A DNA stretch of 64,000 bases, from the NCBI RefSeq assembly GCF_000006445.2, contig NC_006048.2:1302001-1366000 (forward strand), read 5' to 3'. This DNA comes from Debaryomyces hansenii CBS767 (lineage: Eukaryota; Ascomycota; Pichiomycetes; Serinales; Debaryomycetaceae). Below are positions 20,301 through 28,765 of the stretch, piece by piece. The notes beneath the pieces were generated by a model that was not told where the DNA came from, ran no database searches, and worked only from the letters and a program-made list of their open reading frames with translations. The stretch's first letter is position 1. The number at the start of each line of letters is the position of its first letter. Made by a program: the position numbers and the translations under genes.

Positions 20301-22775
20301 CAAGAAGCATTTTTGAAGCTCAAGGAGCAAGTAAAGTGTCATTATCAAAATCCTAATGAGTTGAATACTGGTTTAGATGTGATCAGCAACACCAACTTGG
20401 TGTACTTCGCTACTCAGCAAAAGGCAGAATTTTTCACATTAAAGGGTATGTTCTTGAACAAATTAAATCAGAAAGATGAAGCTAATAAAGCATTTGCCAC
20501 GTCTGTTCAGATTGACCTTAATTTGCCTAAAGCATGGGCGGAATGGGGTATGTTTAACGATCGTCGTTTCAAAGAGAATCCGAATGATATGGTTTATGCA
20601 AACAATGCAATAAGTTGTTATTTGCAGGCCGCTGGTCTTTACAAGAACGGCAAAACTAGAAAGCTTCTTGCCCGTATCCTTTGGCTTATTAGTTTGGATG
20701 ACTCGTCAGGCACTCTTGCACAGGCTTTTGATAATTTCCGTGGAGAAGTTCCTGTGTGGTACTGGATAACTTTTATCCCTCAATTGCTTACATCGTTATC
20801 TCATAAAGAGGCTAGACTAGTAAGACAAATTCTTATAAGGATTGCAAAGAGCTATCCACAGGCTTTACATTTCCAACTTCGTACAACTAAAGAGGATTTT
20901 GCAGCTAAACAGCGCCAATTTATGGAGCTCTCTCGTCAAAATGCGAATAGCACTTCCAATGAGACAAATAATTCAACTAAAGAAAATCCAAAAGAAGAGA
21001 AACCAGCGACTGATGAAAATACTGAATCATCTGATGCTCCAAACGATGAGAACAAGACATCAACAAGTGACGGCTCACCTACAGTACCAGGCGCACAACA
21101 AAAAGCTGCACCTTCTGTGCCTCCTACAAGCGGTTCAAATGGTGGTACTCGCCAATCATGGGAGCATGTAGAGGAGATAATGGGTATTTTGAAAACAGCA
21201 TATCCACTATTAGCTCTCTCATTAGAATCATTGGTGGACCAAATCAATCAAAGATTCAAATGTACTGCAGATGAAGATGCATACAGACTAGGTGTTGCAT
21301 TACTTAATGATGGTGTCCAGTATCTTAATCGCCTCGGGAATCCAAGAGATGACGCTAAATTGCCTCCTGTTACTGAAGCGAACATTACTAGATTCGCTGA
21401 AACTGTTCTTCCCAAACAAATTAGAGCCGAATTTGAAAAGGATCTTGTCATTGGTAAACCTAATTTGGAAACGTACATCATTAAGTTGCGCAAGTGGCGC
21501 GATCGTTTAGAGGATAAGCTTGACAGAAGATTCTCAGAAGTCAACCTTGAAAACCTTTGCCCTCATTTGAGTGAGTTCCATCATCAGAAATTTGAAGATA
21601 TTGAAGTTCCTGGCCAATACTTGTTGAACAAGGACAATAATACTCACTTTGTAAAGATTGAGAGATTCCTTCCTACCATTGACTTAGCTCGTGGAACAAA
21701 TGCCTGCCATAAAAGATTAAAGATACGTGGATATGATGGTAGTTTGCATACATTTGCAGTACAATTTCCTGCTGCTCGTCATTGTCGTCGTGAAGAATGT
21801 ATTTTCCAATTATTCCGTCTATTTGGCGATACTCTTTCAAGAAAAGTTGAGACACGTCGCAGGAATATACAGTTTACTTTACCTGTCGCTGTACCACTAT
21901 CTCCACATATTCGTATAATTACTGATGATGCTAGAGATATTACGATGCAAAGGATCTATGAAGATTTCTGTTCTCGTAATGGGAAGAGTCGTGATGAACC
22001 ATTTGTTTACACTATTGAAAAATTACGTGCAGCTTTCGATCCTCGTTTACCAAAACCTGATATTATGAGTATCAGAGTGGAAATATTGAGCGCAATTCAA
22101 TCATTGTTGGTTCCATCTACTGTCTTGAAGAATTATTTTGTTGACCTTTACCCACAGTTTGAGGATTTCTGGTTATTCCGTAAACAATTTACATCTCAGT
22201 ATGCTTCATTTATTTTCACTACTTATATGATGTGTGTTAACACGAGACAGCCTCAAAAAATACATGTCAACAAGGGCTCTGGTAACGTTTGGACTTCTGA
22301 CATGTTACCCTGTAAAATTGCCAGTAAGAATGCATCATTAGATGGTTCCCAAGGTGGCAGACCTGCACCACTATTTTATAATGCGGAAATGGTGCCATTC
22401 CGTTTGACACCTAACATTCAAAAGTTGATTGGTGAGACAGGATTGGAAGGTATTTTATCTGTTTATTTATTGGCAATAGCTAGGGCTATTACCGAACCTG
22501 AGTCTGATTTAGAACAATACTTAACATTATTCGTGAGGGATGAAGTAATTTCCTGGTGCACCCAACAAGACCCACCACGTCCAATTCCCCAAGATAGTCA
22601 ATTGCGAGAAATTGTTCGTGTTAATGTGGATCTTGTTATTAAACGTGTTCTATCAATGGGCCATATTTCCTCCGGTCCAACTATTAGTACCCAAAATGTT
22701 TTGGAGCTAATTTCCCAAGCTGTCAATCCTCGTAACTTAGCAGCTGCTGACACTTTATGGATGGCCTACTTCTGA
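11400..22775 (+). CDS. TRA1: Tra1, PIKK-like pseudokinase scaffold of SAGA and NuA4
   Basis: This single 3791-residue open frame is close to S. cerevisiae Tra1 (about 3744). Most of the protein is HEAT-like helical repeats, with an acidic insert at about residues 495-540. The FAT region follows (roughly 2650-3350), interrupted by a Ser/Thr/Asn/Pro-rich linker at about 3177-3255. The kinase-like domain (about 3400-3720) lacks the usual catalytic HxD and DFG signatures, as expected for Tra1/TRRAP. The FATC tail ends in LWMAYF. Tra1 is the activator-binding scaffold shared by the SAGA and NuA4 acetyltransferase complexes. TRA1 is followed, after one inserted gene, by convergent GEP4, its neighbour in S. 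cerevisiae. No introns are needed. Confidence 0.97.
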   Translation: MAYKVQLDTFVSRLNDNADYKTAHSVLSELLDMIETFNGAAEYEYFLSNLVPIFIKNLKEVPISFTSQSPEHKLRNSILEIIHRSIMNETFQPYSEQILDALTTILVDENEDNGVLCMKIITSLHKAYKNNLGEKVQPFVEIINDIYDNMDLTVQETFGANQQKESVEESAKEMSPPSFNEENSSKTLSKAMFSFKTLAECPITMVSLYSSYKNLVQSSLPTFLPKIMNILTLQVEQQKSYREESAKENKTTTSISPDITNRQAYSDFILGQVKAASFLAYVFIRGYANQHLSEDQSKIVPDVILRLLQDCPAELSVARKELLHATRHILSTPFRSQFIPTIEMLFDEKILIGDGLTSFETLRPLAYSTVADFIHNVRNELTPKQIWSTVRIYCNLLKDDSLALTVQIMSAKLLLNLVERIMKLPNKLEGRQLFMIIIDAYAKRFQSLNRKYSYIIHKHGEFERKRKLKEKESRKAISKYSSKNVDILETKKIELIQESMKEENENDNQTDMEDIEMEDAESEDKEQASEDESKSELDVFLDVFSIDEHSPISSSPLNNNSDLLKDARYLFRTLMTFLKSVIFGLKNCNPPVPPQPSQSDTKNPGQVINYDKWNDSAKLTSFEEVNILRNLFRGGISCLRFFSVSKPKPNVPQAKAFDWSTGGPNLPITSSKEEKDLMEIFATIFIHIDPASFNEIVNFELPFMFDSMLENAALLHLPQFFLASEITSANFSGILISFLKSKLDQLDKVELAKSNILIRLFKLCFMSVNLFPTANESVILPHLNYLILESLKLATKADEPIVYSYLVRILFRSISGGRFENLYKEIMPILPVLLESLNKMIANSRRPYERDIYVELCLTVPVRLSVLVPHLNYLTRPLVYALNGSQELVSQGLRTFELCVDNLTAEYFDPIIEPVIDEIMAALWKHLEPVPYHHQHSHTAIRILGKLGGRNHKNFKPCNSLITQSELDQEIKALFKIYGLQGEVPVSITPGVESAIKLLEDPRLKVHYRISAFKYLSGILKLFIDTTPIPEDYSVYISECVENLKLEKIEQTMDLEESGIKDGAKLDRQQKLFSRLLEILFFSVSIPDLKEEASELIDGLTTHFTLIYLGTSVIDKVKKERAFCVNDNEGKAYINETAFLNALNYALSFWDKDVRSKGIETIRNIYTTTVTIFGSDENALYSPIFRSMFYRFTHCCYNEFYHAKLGGILGLKTMFEDLGIAPKWFFKRQFELVRSIFFILRDTPETVSYEVHDLAKNLVLKLLHDCNVDVPKETILEKPFQTLVGALVYDLASANPLVREVSQSSLKVLSETTSVSIASIMGPCKLLLLTPIFGKPLRALPFPMQIGNIDAITFCLGLDDTFLTFNDELNRLLLEALALVDAEDESLANVHRLYEYRTSKQLIELRVVSIKLLSLALTKPDFSLGSLAEARIRILGVFFKALCNKSTEIINAAHLGLKSSLQENAKLPKELLQNGLRPMLMNLSDHKKLTVSGLEALARLLELLISYFRVEIGRKLLDHLMAWAQINTLRQLAGQDLENNHTVQIVIAILNIFHLLPAKAYTFMEEIISTLQYLEGHLDRHQISPFRIPVSKFLNRFSENCLEYYMQNYKNRKLGNMLAYFAGLEDCNKIRNTAKEKFSDILKDLEDEPSEEIKVIKFANTVDLLKSLSDFELEWFDEQKDLILTVSSMVEKIVDIKNQSPLVSSTHFQGDQAISKLQGIVVHYLKRNAKEVDMTFTVIDRLSCLKVRVPPQLEEFIFDTIVCSKDVEHRETYLNKCIEFVNDTEHSLKSKIFFLKKVFNSIIIYEAEKEGKVDAFFENNKIPHWLEDICKNIWRSTNDIITDHTSGSMDSYRFELLEMTSILLKWAPSFIGEFRKDIIKFSWNYIKLEDNITKQIAYVTTSYFIAAYETPSKLATQVFVALLRTHQTDSRHLVRQALDILAPVMPDRMDAAESPISWLKWPRRVISEDGFNVTQVLNVYQFIVQHPDLFFIAREHFISNIITAMGKLTILANPAIENQVLAIDLAELILKWETKSKEQKMETQIDGSQTTKQTSENATDFTTSANYSIPFGQREACVTFLIRYVCISPQRASESELGQKALGILYDLLSPEHWPEVSVKLTFFEKFLLSNDLNSSNLFGYCLNALEVLSVVLEWKKPEWIVSNLSYIHKLLEKCIKSDNHDIQEVLQCVLRIILQAITKQKKTESEEDEEDEIREFISLLTTTVSEDLGDMPSVAAGVTLSWTLANYRPSTLDSLLPLIMRTFSKLCKDHITITHQGSQTSSKDGSNSEYEAKMTTRLLEKILNLSSMRISNLGDQRRIFLSLLAQLIERSLDKDTLEKIIKIVKNWVFSRTDLFPTTKEKAAILAKMMVFEIRGEPSLSKEFYQIIVDIFEDDTFSCTELTVRMEQPFLVGTRSADVSIRRKLMSILNNSLEKDISKRLYYVIREQNWEYLADYPWLNQALQLLYGSFDFDKNITLIEDENKLPPLTAFPYAHNDNMEVESEKESLENLFKKHNEFLDKISYVKAGTILEPLIDMFYQSSDTIHRTWSSIFPIALKSIPPSEHLDFTRFMVILLSKDYHTRQIDSRPNVVQSLLEGVARSEKLQLPPFAVECLASNFDAWSQGIHILENIEQQSINGNADVREVTQDALSKLYATLKEDDMFYGLWRRRAKYSETISALSFEQIGLWDKAQQLYETAQIKARSGALPYGESEYSLWEDHWILCAEKLQHWDILTELAKHEGFSDLLLECGWRVADWNTDRETLDQTVKSVMDVPTPRRQVFETFLCLQGFGQEKETLQDLSRLCDEGIQLALRKWHGLPQRFNNAHIPLLHTFQQYVEFMEASQVYASLVSTNAQNLDVKSQELKRVLQVWRERLPNTWDDINIWNDLVTWRQHAFQVINKVYMPFIPILQQSNSGGNANSYAYRGFHEIAWVINRFAHVARKHGMSDVCINQLTKIYQLPNIEIQEAFLKLKEQVKCHYQNPNELNTGLDVISNTNLVYFATQQKAEFFTLKGMFLNKLNQKDEANKAFATSVQIDLNLPKAWAEWGMFNDRRFKENPNDMVYANNAISCYLQAAGLYKNGKTRKLLARILWLISLDDSSGTLAQAFDNFRGEVPVWYWITFIPQLLTSLSHKEARLVRQILIRIAKSYPQALHFQLRTTKEDFAAKQRQFMELSRQNANSTSNETNNSTKENPKEEKPATDENTESSDAPNDENKTSTSDGSPTVPGAQQKAAPSVPPTSGSNGGTRQSWEHVEEIMGILKTAYPLLALSLESLVDQINQRFKCTADEDAYRLGVALLNDGVQYLNRLGNPRDDAKLPPVTEANITRFAETVLPKQIRAEFEKDLVIGKPNLETYIIKLRKWRDRLEDKLDRRFSEVNLENLCPHLSEFHHQKFEDIEVPGQYLLNKDNNTHFVKIERFLPTIDLARGTNACHKRLKIRGYDGSLHTFAVQFPAARHCRREECIFQLFRLFGDTLSRKVETRRRNIQFTLPVAVPLSPHIRIITDDARDITMQRIYEDFCSRNGKSRDEPFVYTIEKLRAAFDPRLPKPDIMSIRVEILSAIQSLLVPSTVLKNYFVDLYPQFEDFWLFRKQFTSQYASFIFTTYMMCVNTRQPQKIHVNKGSGNVWTSDMLPCKIASKNASLDGSQGGRPAPLFYNAEMVPFRLTPNIQKLIGETGLEGILSVYLLAIARAITEPESDLEQYLTLFVRDEVISWCTQQDPPRPIPQDSQLREIVRVNVDLVIKRVLSMGHISSGPTISTQNVLELISQAVNPRNLAAADTLWMAYF

Positions 22776-22910
22776 GAGTGGTCAGTATGTTGTTTTCTGT
22801 GTTTTCTGTATATTATATTTGTTTTATTATGTTATACATTAAAGTATAGACTATTAATTTATTTTTTATTTATTTGAATAAAAGTTATGTATTAAATAAT
22901 GTAAATGAGT

Positions 22911-23642
22911 TCATGGCATATATGATTTTATTTGTTCTGCTACTAGGTTGCTAGGCAAATCATCATTCATAGTCCTCACATGTTTTCCCAACGTTCTTCT
23001 ATTGATTTTATTATTCAAGTTCTTCAATGAGTTTGAAGCCAAGACAGTATTGAGTAACGACAAAAATAGTCCCAATGAGCTGATAGTTAAGGAGATGCAC
23101 GCCATTATTTGAATATATGTTGTTACATCTGTTTTGACTGTAGTACCTACAGTGCTGTCATAATCATACAGGTACATTCTGCCAATGCTTAAGCATTTTA
23201 TAGCCGAAACAAGTGAAAGTATGCAACCCACAAACTGTAAGATTGCTGAAATTATAAGGTATTTGTAAGACGCAATGTTGGGGATTGTTAAAGACGCAAA
23301 TGGCAAAAGACAAGCACATATACAAAACTGGTTTATAAAAGTTAGAAAAGCGTTGAAGCAAGAAATTCAAAATTTTAAGGTCGAACATACCATAAAGAGC
23401 GAGTAGATGCTTGACAATACCGATATAGACGGCCTATTTTCAACATTATCAAATGGAGCAGAGGAAAAGCATGCAATATACTGGAAAATCAAGACCACCA
23501 TATATGATTGTAGAAACGCTCTGATTATTTTTGGATTGTAGATGACATTAATATTCTCAATCATATTACCTTGACCTAGGTAAATTGGATTATTTCCAAC
23601 AGGAGCATCAAATAAGATACTATGTCTTTGCAAGTTGTTCAT
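22911..23642 (-). CDS. Unrecognised four-helix membrane protein, spliced (complement join 22911..23327, 23391..23642)
   Basis: Neither exon matches a family I recognise. Exon 1 encodes 84 residues from ATG at 23642; exon 2 encodes 138, giving 222 residues. Without splicing the frame stops seven codons into the intron. The spliced protein has hydrophobic helices at about residues 43-60, 77-93, 109-128 and 150-175, a loop between helices 3 and 4 with YDYDSTVG, and a polar basic C-terminus. The four-helix layout resembles tetraspan or Marvel-type membrane proteins, but I see no diagnostic motif. It lies between TRA1 and GEP4, which are adjacent in S. cerevisiae, so it looks like a lineage-specific insertion or a gene lost elsewhere. 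Confidence 0.65.
23328..23390 (-). other. Spliceosomal intron in the four-helix membrane protein gene
   Basis: The 63-nt intron has a canonical GTATGT donor right after an ATG codon (phase 0), a TTCTAAC branch-like motif, and an AACCAG acceptor. Splicing restores a continuous hydrophobic helix across the junction. Confidence 0.7.
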
Positions 23643-23815
23643 GATATGAGATATTCACTTATGCTATACACTAGAGATAAGAAATCGTCAGGATTAAGAA
23701 GTACGAATTTATTTGCTGCAAAATATACACAAACATGATTGAGCACAAATTGCCAATTTGAAAATTTATATCTAGATCTACCTATAAGCACTTATACTTT
23801 AAATGACAAGCCTCA

Positions 23816-24487
23816 TTATTTCAGAGATGGGATGGGTGGCTGGTTTGGTTGGTTTTTCAGAGTAACTAGCCTGTGGTATAAATTTCTCTCGAATCTTGGA
23901 AAAACTTTCTGAGACAATTCAACACCTTCACTGAGCCAAATCCCCCAAGAGCCCATCATATTGGCCATGAGCATATCAGTGAATAACCTATCTCCGATGA
24001 CTACTATTTCATTAGCTTCTGTTATGCCTTGCTTCTTAAAGTAGTCTCGTATTTCTTCGTGGCACCCAGGTTTTTTTGTAGGATGTCTCAACACTGTCAC
24101 TCCAGTATCCTTTTCTAATTTGGAAGCTTGATTATAATTGGTATCATCATTAGTACCGGCAGAGTTACTCACAATAAGCAAATGCTCTGCAGGATACGCT
24201 TGTGTTAACCGTTTCCACGTTTCCTATATTTAGTTAGAATTTACCGTTAATTACGTCCGAAAAAAATTGTAACATACGGAATATGCCGGCCAGACCTTAT
24301 CATCGTGGTCTTTTGCAAAACAATTGTCTTTGTCTATAACAACACCTTTGATCTGCACACCATCATGCCCAGGAATTTCGAATGGAATTGGTAAGTTATC
24401 GAACGATTTGACTGTAAGATGCGGTAAACAAAGTCTGGGATTATACATCAAACGAGATACGTTTACAGTAGCACTAACATTAAACAT
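23816..24487 (-). CDS. GEP4: Mitochondrial phosphatidylglycerophosphatase, spliced (complement join 23816..24223, 24278..24487)
   Basis: The spliced protein has 205 residues. Exon 1 carries the HAD nucleophile motif IDKDNC at 51-56 (D52, D54); exon 2 carries LLIVSNSAG, the KKPGCH lysine motif, and the acidic GDRLFTD motif. This order is that of Gep4, the matrix-side phosphatase that dephosphorylates phosphatidylglycerol-phosphate in cardiolipin synthesis. Exon 1 ends KVWPAYS and exon 2 begins ETWKRLTQAYP, matching continuous sequence in the family. In S. cerevisiae GEP4 is the neighbour of TRA1. It is divergent from HEL2. Confidence 0.92.
24224..24277 (-). other. Spliceosomal intron in GEP4
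   Basis: The 54-nt intron has a GTATGT donor (phase 0), a TTCTAAC branch motif close to the acceptor, and a TATAG acceptor. Removing it rebuilds an uninterrupted Gep4 protein. Confidence 0.85.
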
Positions 24488-24833
24488 ATTAGAATTTCCA
24501 GTCTTATTATTGATATTGTTGGAAGGTGCTTATACAGCTATTTGTTTGATAATTTATAAATGAGTGTCAATTTTTTTTCAAGAAATAAATAATTCAAAAA
24601 AAAAGAATGCTATTTGTCTAAGATTTCCAGACTCCTAAAGCGATTAGTTAGTTCTATACTCTGATCTACTTCTTATCTAATGTAAATAGCTGTGAAATTG
24701 ATGTTGAAATTTTCAAATTCCGGGTAAGTTTATCTCTTAGTGACGGTGCTGCTGACAGGTGAAAATAATTTGGTTAGTATTTCAATATTTAGACAGTATT
24801 TTAAGCTAAATCCTTTGATAGAAGAGCGCTAAA
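24488..24833. promoter_or_regulatory. Divergent GEP4/HEL2 intergenic region
   Basis: This is 346 bp of AT-rich sequence with poly-A/T tracts (near 24570-24605). I see no conserved motif I would name and no gene. Confidence 0.5.
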
Positions 24834-26732
24834 ATGGCAGAAATCCCGAAGAAATCTCGAGTGAATAGGGGTGATAAACCCCAACAAAAGAATCGAAAAG
24901 GATGGAAAAAAAATCCTAGAAATCCTGACGGAACAGAGTCTAAAGATGAAGAAGAACTTAATGAAGACGAACAATGTATAATTTGTGCTAATAAGATACA
25001 TTATGCATCGATACCCCCATGTAACCATACTACATGTCATATGTGTACTTTCAGACATAGAGCATTGTATGGCAAAACTTTATGTTTGGTATGTAGGTCA
25101 GATAACGAAAGAGTCATATTCTCGGAACAAATAGAGAAGGTATATACAGATTTTGGAGCAAACGACATTGTGAAGTCCCATTTAAAATATAACATTGATT
25201 TCACTGCCGAATACGTCTATAATGATACGTTGGGATTATTGGACTATAAGTGTTACGTGAGTGGATGTCATGAAACGTTTCTGGGATTCAAGGCCCTTTC
25301 TGAGCATGTCAAAGCAGAGCACAATAAGTTTTATTGTTTAATATGTTCTAAGAATAAGAAGGCATTTTTATGTGAATTGACCTTATACACGTATAAACAG
25401 TTACAGAGACATCAGTCCGAGGGAGACGAAGAAGGATTTGACGGACATCCCGAATGTAAGCATTGTCGAGGTTTAAGATTTTACTCCGAAGATGAGTTGA
25501 ATATCCATATCCGAGATAAGCATGAAAGATGTCATATTTGTGATCAAGTAACTCCTAAAACGGCCGACTACTATAAAAACTACGACGATTTATATACCCA
25601 TTTCAGGATGGATCATTATGTATGTACGGTTCCAAGTTGTCTTGATAAGAAGTTTATCGTGTTTAGAGAAGACTTAGAGCTAACTTCGCATATGCTTAAG
25701 GAGCATGGTGGGCTTACGGGTTCAAACGGGAAAGTTATTGTGGGAAGCAGTAATAATCAATTCCAATCTCTTTTATCTACGTTTAATGGATCAGTTGGTG
25801 CTCCATCAACAACAGGACAATCGAGGAGAAGAAATAGAAATAATAATGATTCAAATGAAGAAGTTGATTCATACGATACCAAAAAGATGAGGTTAGAGGA
25901 GAGAGCCAAGCATTATTTGCATTATAATACTTCGAGTATAAACGAGTTTTTAAAAATTAATACTGCCTATAAATCGGGAAACATTACTGCTAAGGACGTT
26001 CTAAAGGAATATCAAACATTGTTCGATAAAAGAGACAAATCGGAACTCAGCATGTTAATTTATGAATTATCTGAAATTTTTCCAAAGAATTCTGAGCAAC
26101 ACAAGAATTTGAAAAGCATTTCAAATGAATTACACATTGCGTCCGAAGCAGAACAATATCCTGTGTTGGGAGGCTATTCTTCTCCAAGTTCGACCGCAAG
26201 CATCCATTCCTGGGGTAACAGTAACAGAAAGGTTGGTGCCGATAATTTCCCGACTCTTTCAAAACCAAAGAAGGCTACTTCATCACAAGTCAATGCAAAC
26301 CAGCCGATTAGATATACAAAGGTGTTGAAAAAGGCTGGCAACAAAACCAGCCCCCTCACCATCAATCAGAGAGCAGACCCAAATTACAAACCCAATTATC
26401 TTAGTAATTTGAAGGACAAAAACTCTTCTGCTTCCTCCTTACCTTCATTGGGCCAATCTAGATCTCACCTGCCGAACCCAATGTTGGCAAGGAGTAATGC
26501 CAACTCTGCAAGCACCCTGAGTTTGTCGGAATCGAAATTCCCAGCCTTGGAAAAGAAGTCGACCAAGAAGGTCTTCCCTAGAGTGAAGCTGGTCAATGTT
26601 GATTCAACCCAATGGGGAACGTCATCTACTCCACAAAGTCCTGAATCGGAAGATGTGTTTGAAGAGTTAATTACAGACAAGAGAAAGCAAAAATTAAAGA
26701 AAAAACAAGATAAACTCTTGTTCAAAACATAG
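24834..26732 (+). CDS. HEL2: RING E3 ubiquitin ligase of ribosome quality control (Hel2/ZNF598)
   Basis: The 632-residue protein has a basic N-terminus, a C3HC4-type RING at residues 48-87 (C48, C51, C63, H65, C68, C71, C84, C87), followed by a series of C2H2-like zinc fingers from about 135 to 285. A polar, Ser-rich C-terminal half ends in a Lys-rich tail. This is the Hel2/ZNF598 architecture: the ligase ubiquitinates small-subunit ribosomal proteins at collided ribosomes and starts the ribosome-associated quality-control pathway. Length is near that of S. cerevisiae Hel2 (639). The start ATG follows an AT-rich leader. Confidence 0.93.
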   Translation: MAEIPKKSRVNRGDKPQQKNRKGWKKNPRNPDGTESKDEEELNEDEQCIICANKIHYASIPPCNHTTCHMCTFRHRALYGKTLCLVCRSDNERVIFSEQIEKVYTDFGANDIVKSHLKYNIDFTAEYVYNDTLGLLDYKCYVSGCHETFLGFKALSEHVKAEHNKFYCLICSKNKKAFLCELTLYTYKQLQRHQSEGDEEGFDGHPECKHCRGLRFYSEDELNIHIRDKHERCHICDQVTPKTADYYKNYDDLYTHFRMDHYVCTVPSCLDKKFIVFREDLELTSHMLKEHGGLTGSNGKVIVGSSNNQFQSLLSTFNGSVGAPSTTGQSRRRNRNNNDSNEEVDSYDTKKMRLEERAKHYLHYNTSSINEFLKINTAYKSGNITAKDVLKEYQTLFDKRDKSELSMLIYELSEIFPKNSEQHKNLKSISNELHIASEAEQYPVLGGYSSPSSTASIHSWGNSNRKVGADNFPTLSKPKKATSSQVNANQPIRYTKVLKKAGNKTSPLTINQRADPNYKPNYLSNLKDKNSSASSLPSLGQSRSHLPNPMLARSNANSASTLSLSESKFPALEKKSTKKVFPRVKLVNVDSTQWGTSSTPQSPESEDVFEELITDKRKQKLKKKQDKLLFKT

Positions 26733-26946
26733 ATATACATATCCACTGTTTATACATCTGTATAGAATACACTCAATCTCTAGTTTAGAATGAATGAATA
26801 CGAATACATAGTACATCATTGCCCAAATCGATTGCAAAATGCTTATACGTTTACAGTTTACTCTTAAATGCAGGTTAACTCTTTAGATTAGAAATAGTGA
26901 ACAGAAGTTTCTATATAGGAGACTACAAGAACAATATAGAATAAAC

Positions 26947-27498
26947 ATGATCAACAGAAGTTTAAGAGTGTTTGCAAGGAGAATAGGACCTCTCTCGAAG
27001 TCTGCTGTTGCATATCGAGCAATTTCTTGCAACAGGGTCGCCATTCCCTCGCAAGTTAACAGTATGCGTTTTTCATCATCGGATCTGAAAAATGGCAATT
27101 CTAATACAGCATCGATAAAAGTTGATGATCCACAACTTATGATCGCATTTACATGTAAAAAATGTGATACCAGATCGTCTCATACGTTTTCAAAGCAATC
27201 CTACCAAAAAGGAACCGTATTGATTCAGTGTCCAGGGTGCAAAAACCGTCATTTAATAGCAGACAACTTGAAAATATTTAAAGACAACAAGTTCAGTTTA
27301 GAGGAAGTACTCAAGGCTAAAGGAGAGTCTGTAGCTACTGGAACCGAAGATTTAGCGTTTAATGATATTCCAGAAAGTTTAAGAGAGACGATCGGCCATC
27401 ATGCCAAAGATGCTCCAGAGGAATACAAGAAAAAAATACTTGGTACGAGCGAAGGTGATAATCCTGAAATACCAAGTATTTCTGATAAGAAGGTATAG
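26947..27498 (+). CDS. ZIM17: Mitochondrial zinc-finger chaperone for Hsp70 (Zim17/Tim15)
   Basis: The 183-residue protein begins with an Arg-rich, acid-poor presequence (about 1-45) typical of matrix import. The DNL zinc-finger core carries CKKC (70-73) and CPGC (95-98), with the family's [14 protein letters not shown] stretch. Zim17 keeps mitochondrial Hsp70 soluble and supports protein import and Fe-S cluster biogenesis in the matrix. The C-terminal tail (about 120-183) is polar. ZIM17 lies in tandem with ATP11, another mitochondrial assembly factor. Confidence 0.93.
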   Translation: MINRSLRVFARRIGPLSKSAVAYRAISCNRVAIPSQVNSMRFSSSDLKNGNSNTASIKVDDPQLMIAFTCKKCDTRSSHTFSKQSYQKGTVLIQCPGCKNRHLIADNLKIFKDNKFSLEEVLKAKGESVATGTEDLAFNDIPESLRETIGHHAKDAPEEYKKKILGTSEGDNPEIPSISDKKV

Positions 27499-27805
27499 GT
27501 ACTACTAGAGCATGTTTGGATAAAACATTTGATATTTGCCAACTTTTTCCATAAGTCTCTTGAAATTTGCCCATACCTTTCCTGAAGCTTTTAGACGTAT
27601 TAAAGGATATATAAATTAGCAAAGAGCAAAATATACACGAGACCTACGTATACTATCTATTATATAATATCTCAGAATATATGTACTGGAGTATTTACAG
27701 AATATGCTGTAGAATTATTGGTTCTCGATTTTTGATATTGAAAAGAGAGACAGAAAAAGCGAACAAATATTGAAGATTGAAAAAGATTTCTTCTAGATTA
27801 CACCA
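27499..27805. promoter_or_regulatory. ZIM17-ATP11 intergenic region
   Basis: This is 307 bp of AT-rich sequence holding the ZIM17 3' end and ATP11 promoter. No distinctive element or gene is seen. Confidence 0.5.
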
Positions 27806-28717
27806 ATGATAGTTAACAAAATAGTAAGTAGAATCTCCTTTAGGGGTTCTAAGTTCTTGGTTAAGAATAATAGGTTTGTTAGATTTAATTCTTCAAATAC
27901 AAAAGATATTGTTCTTCAAAAATACAGAGACAAATTAAATGAGAAGGCTAATGCTTTAGGATTGAAAGATGTTGACGACTTAAAAGAGAAATTGAAAGAT
28001 GATATTGAAAAGAAGAAGAAGGAATTTAGCGCTATTGATCCATTGAAAGAGTTAGAAGAATATGAAAGAAGACAGGCTTTAGAAATTCTGAAAAATGATG
28101 ATAAAACAATTAAAGTAAGATCTCCCATTGACAAAAATAAACCACAGGCACCATATAAAGTTTTAGATTCTTTTGTGGATGTTGAAAAATTGAAGGATTT
28201 ACCGTTGAAGGAATTGGAGTTCATTTGGAGAGCCAGATTTCAGAACATTGAACGTACCATGGTGGCCGTTTTGAATAACTTGCAATTCGCTTCAATGTAT
28301 GCGAACGCATTCAAAAACCCAAGCTTTATCTTACCATTAGCTAAGAATGAGGATGGCTATGAAATGCACTTTGTTCAATGGTCCTTTATTGGTCCAAAAA
28401 CCACACATTGTATGTTAACCACTGTTGCTGAATACAAGTTACACAAGGAATACGCCAAGCCTCATACCACTTTAATGTTCCATCAGGAGTTGAGTAATTC
28501 TAAAGATGTGGTTCTCATGAATGGTCAAGTCGAAGAGGAATCATCCTTAACCATGGATGAAGCTCAGTTGTTAGTTTTGAACGTTCAACGTTTCTACGGA
28601 GGAATTGCCAGCGCTAAAGGAAATGAAAAGAAACTAGCTTTATTGAGAGATTTCACAAGTGGTAATGCTGATTTCAACATGGAGGAATTAATCGCTGAAG
28701 CAGCTTCTATAGATTAG
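27806..28717 (+). CDS. ATP11: F1-ATPase assembly chaperone Atp11
   Basis: The 303-residue protein has a mitochondrial presequence rich in Arg, Lys, Ser and Asn (about 1-33), a charged helical segment (about 38-100), and the Atp11 core (about 110-295) with the conserved WRARF and FVQWSFIGPKTTH strands. Atp11 binds the F1 beta subunit in the matrix until it pairs with alpha. It ends 48 bp from the convergent MRE11 stop, so the two transcripts likely overlap at their 3' ends. Confidence 0.95.
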   Translation: MIVNKIVSRISFRGSKFLVKNNRFVRFNSSNTKDIVLQKYRDKLNEKANALGLKDVDDLKEKLKDDIEKKKKEFSAIDPLKELEEYERRQALEILKNDDKTIKVRSPIDKNKPQAPYKVLDSFVDVEKLKDLPLKELEFIWRARFQNIERTMVAVLNNLQFASMYANAFKNPSFILPLAKNEDGYEMHFVQWSFIGPKTTHCMLTTVAEYKLHKEYAKPHTTLMFHQELSNSKDVVLMNGQVEEESSLTMDEAQLLVLNVQRFYGGIASAKGNEKKLALLRDFTSGNADFNMEELIAEAASID

Positions 28718-28765
28718 AAAAATTGTACATATATTAATCTATACATACTTTACACTTTCGTAATA

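Noticed and set aside
22795..23388. Reading the two frames 22911-23306 and 23367-23642 as separate genes
   Set aside because: The second lacks an ATG start and a canonical intron joins them in frame.
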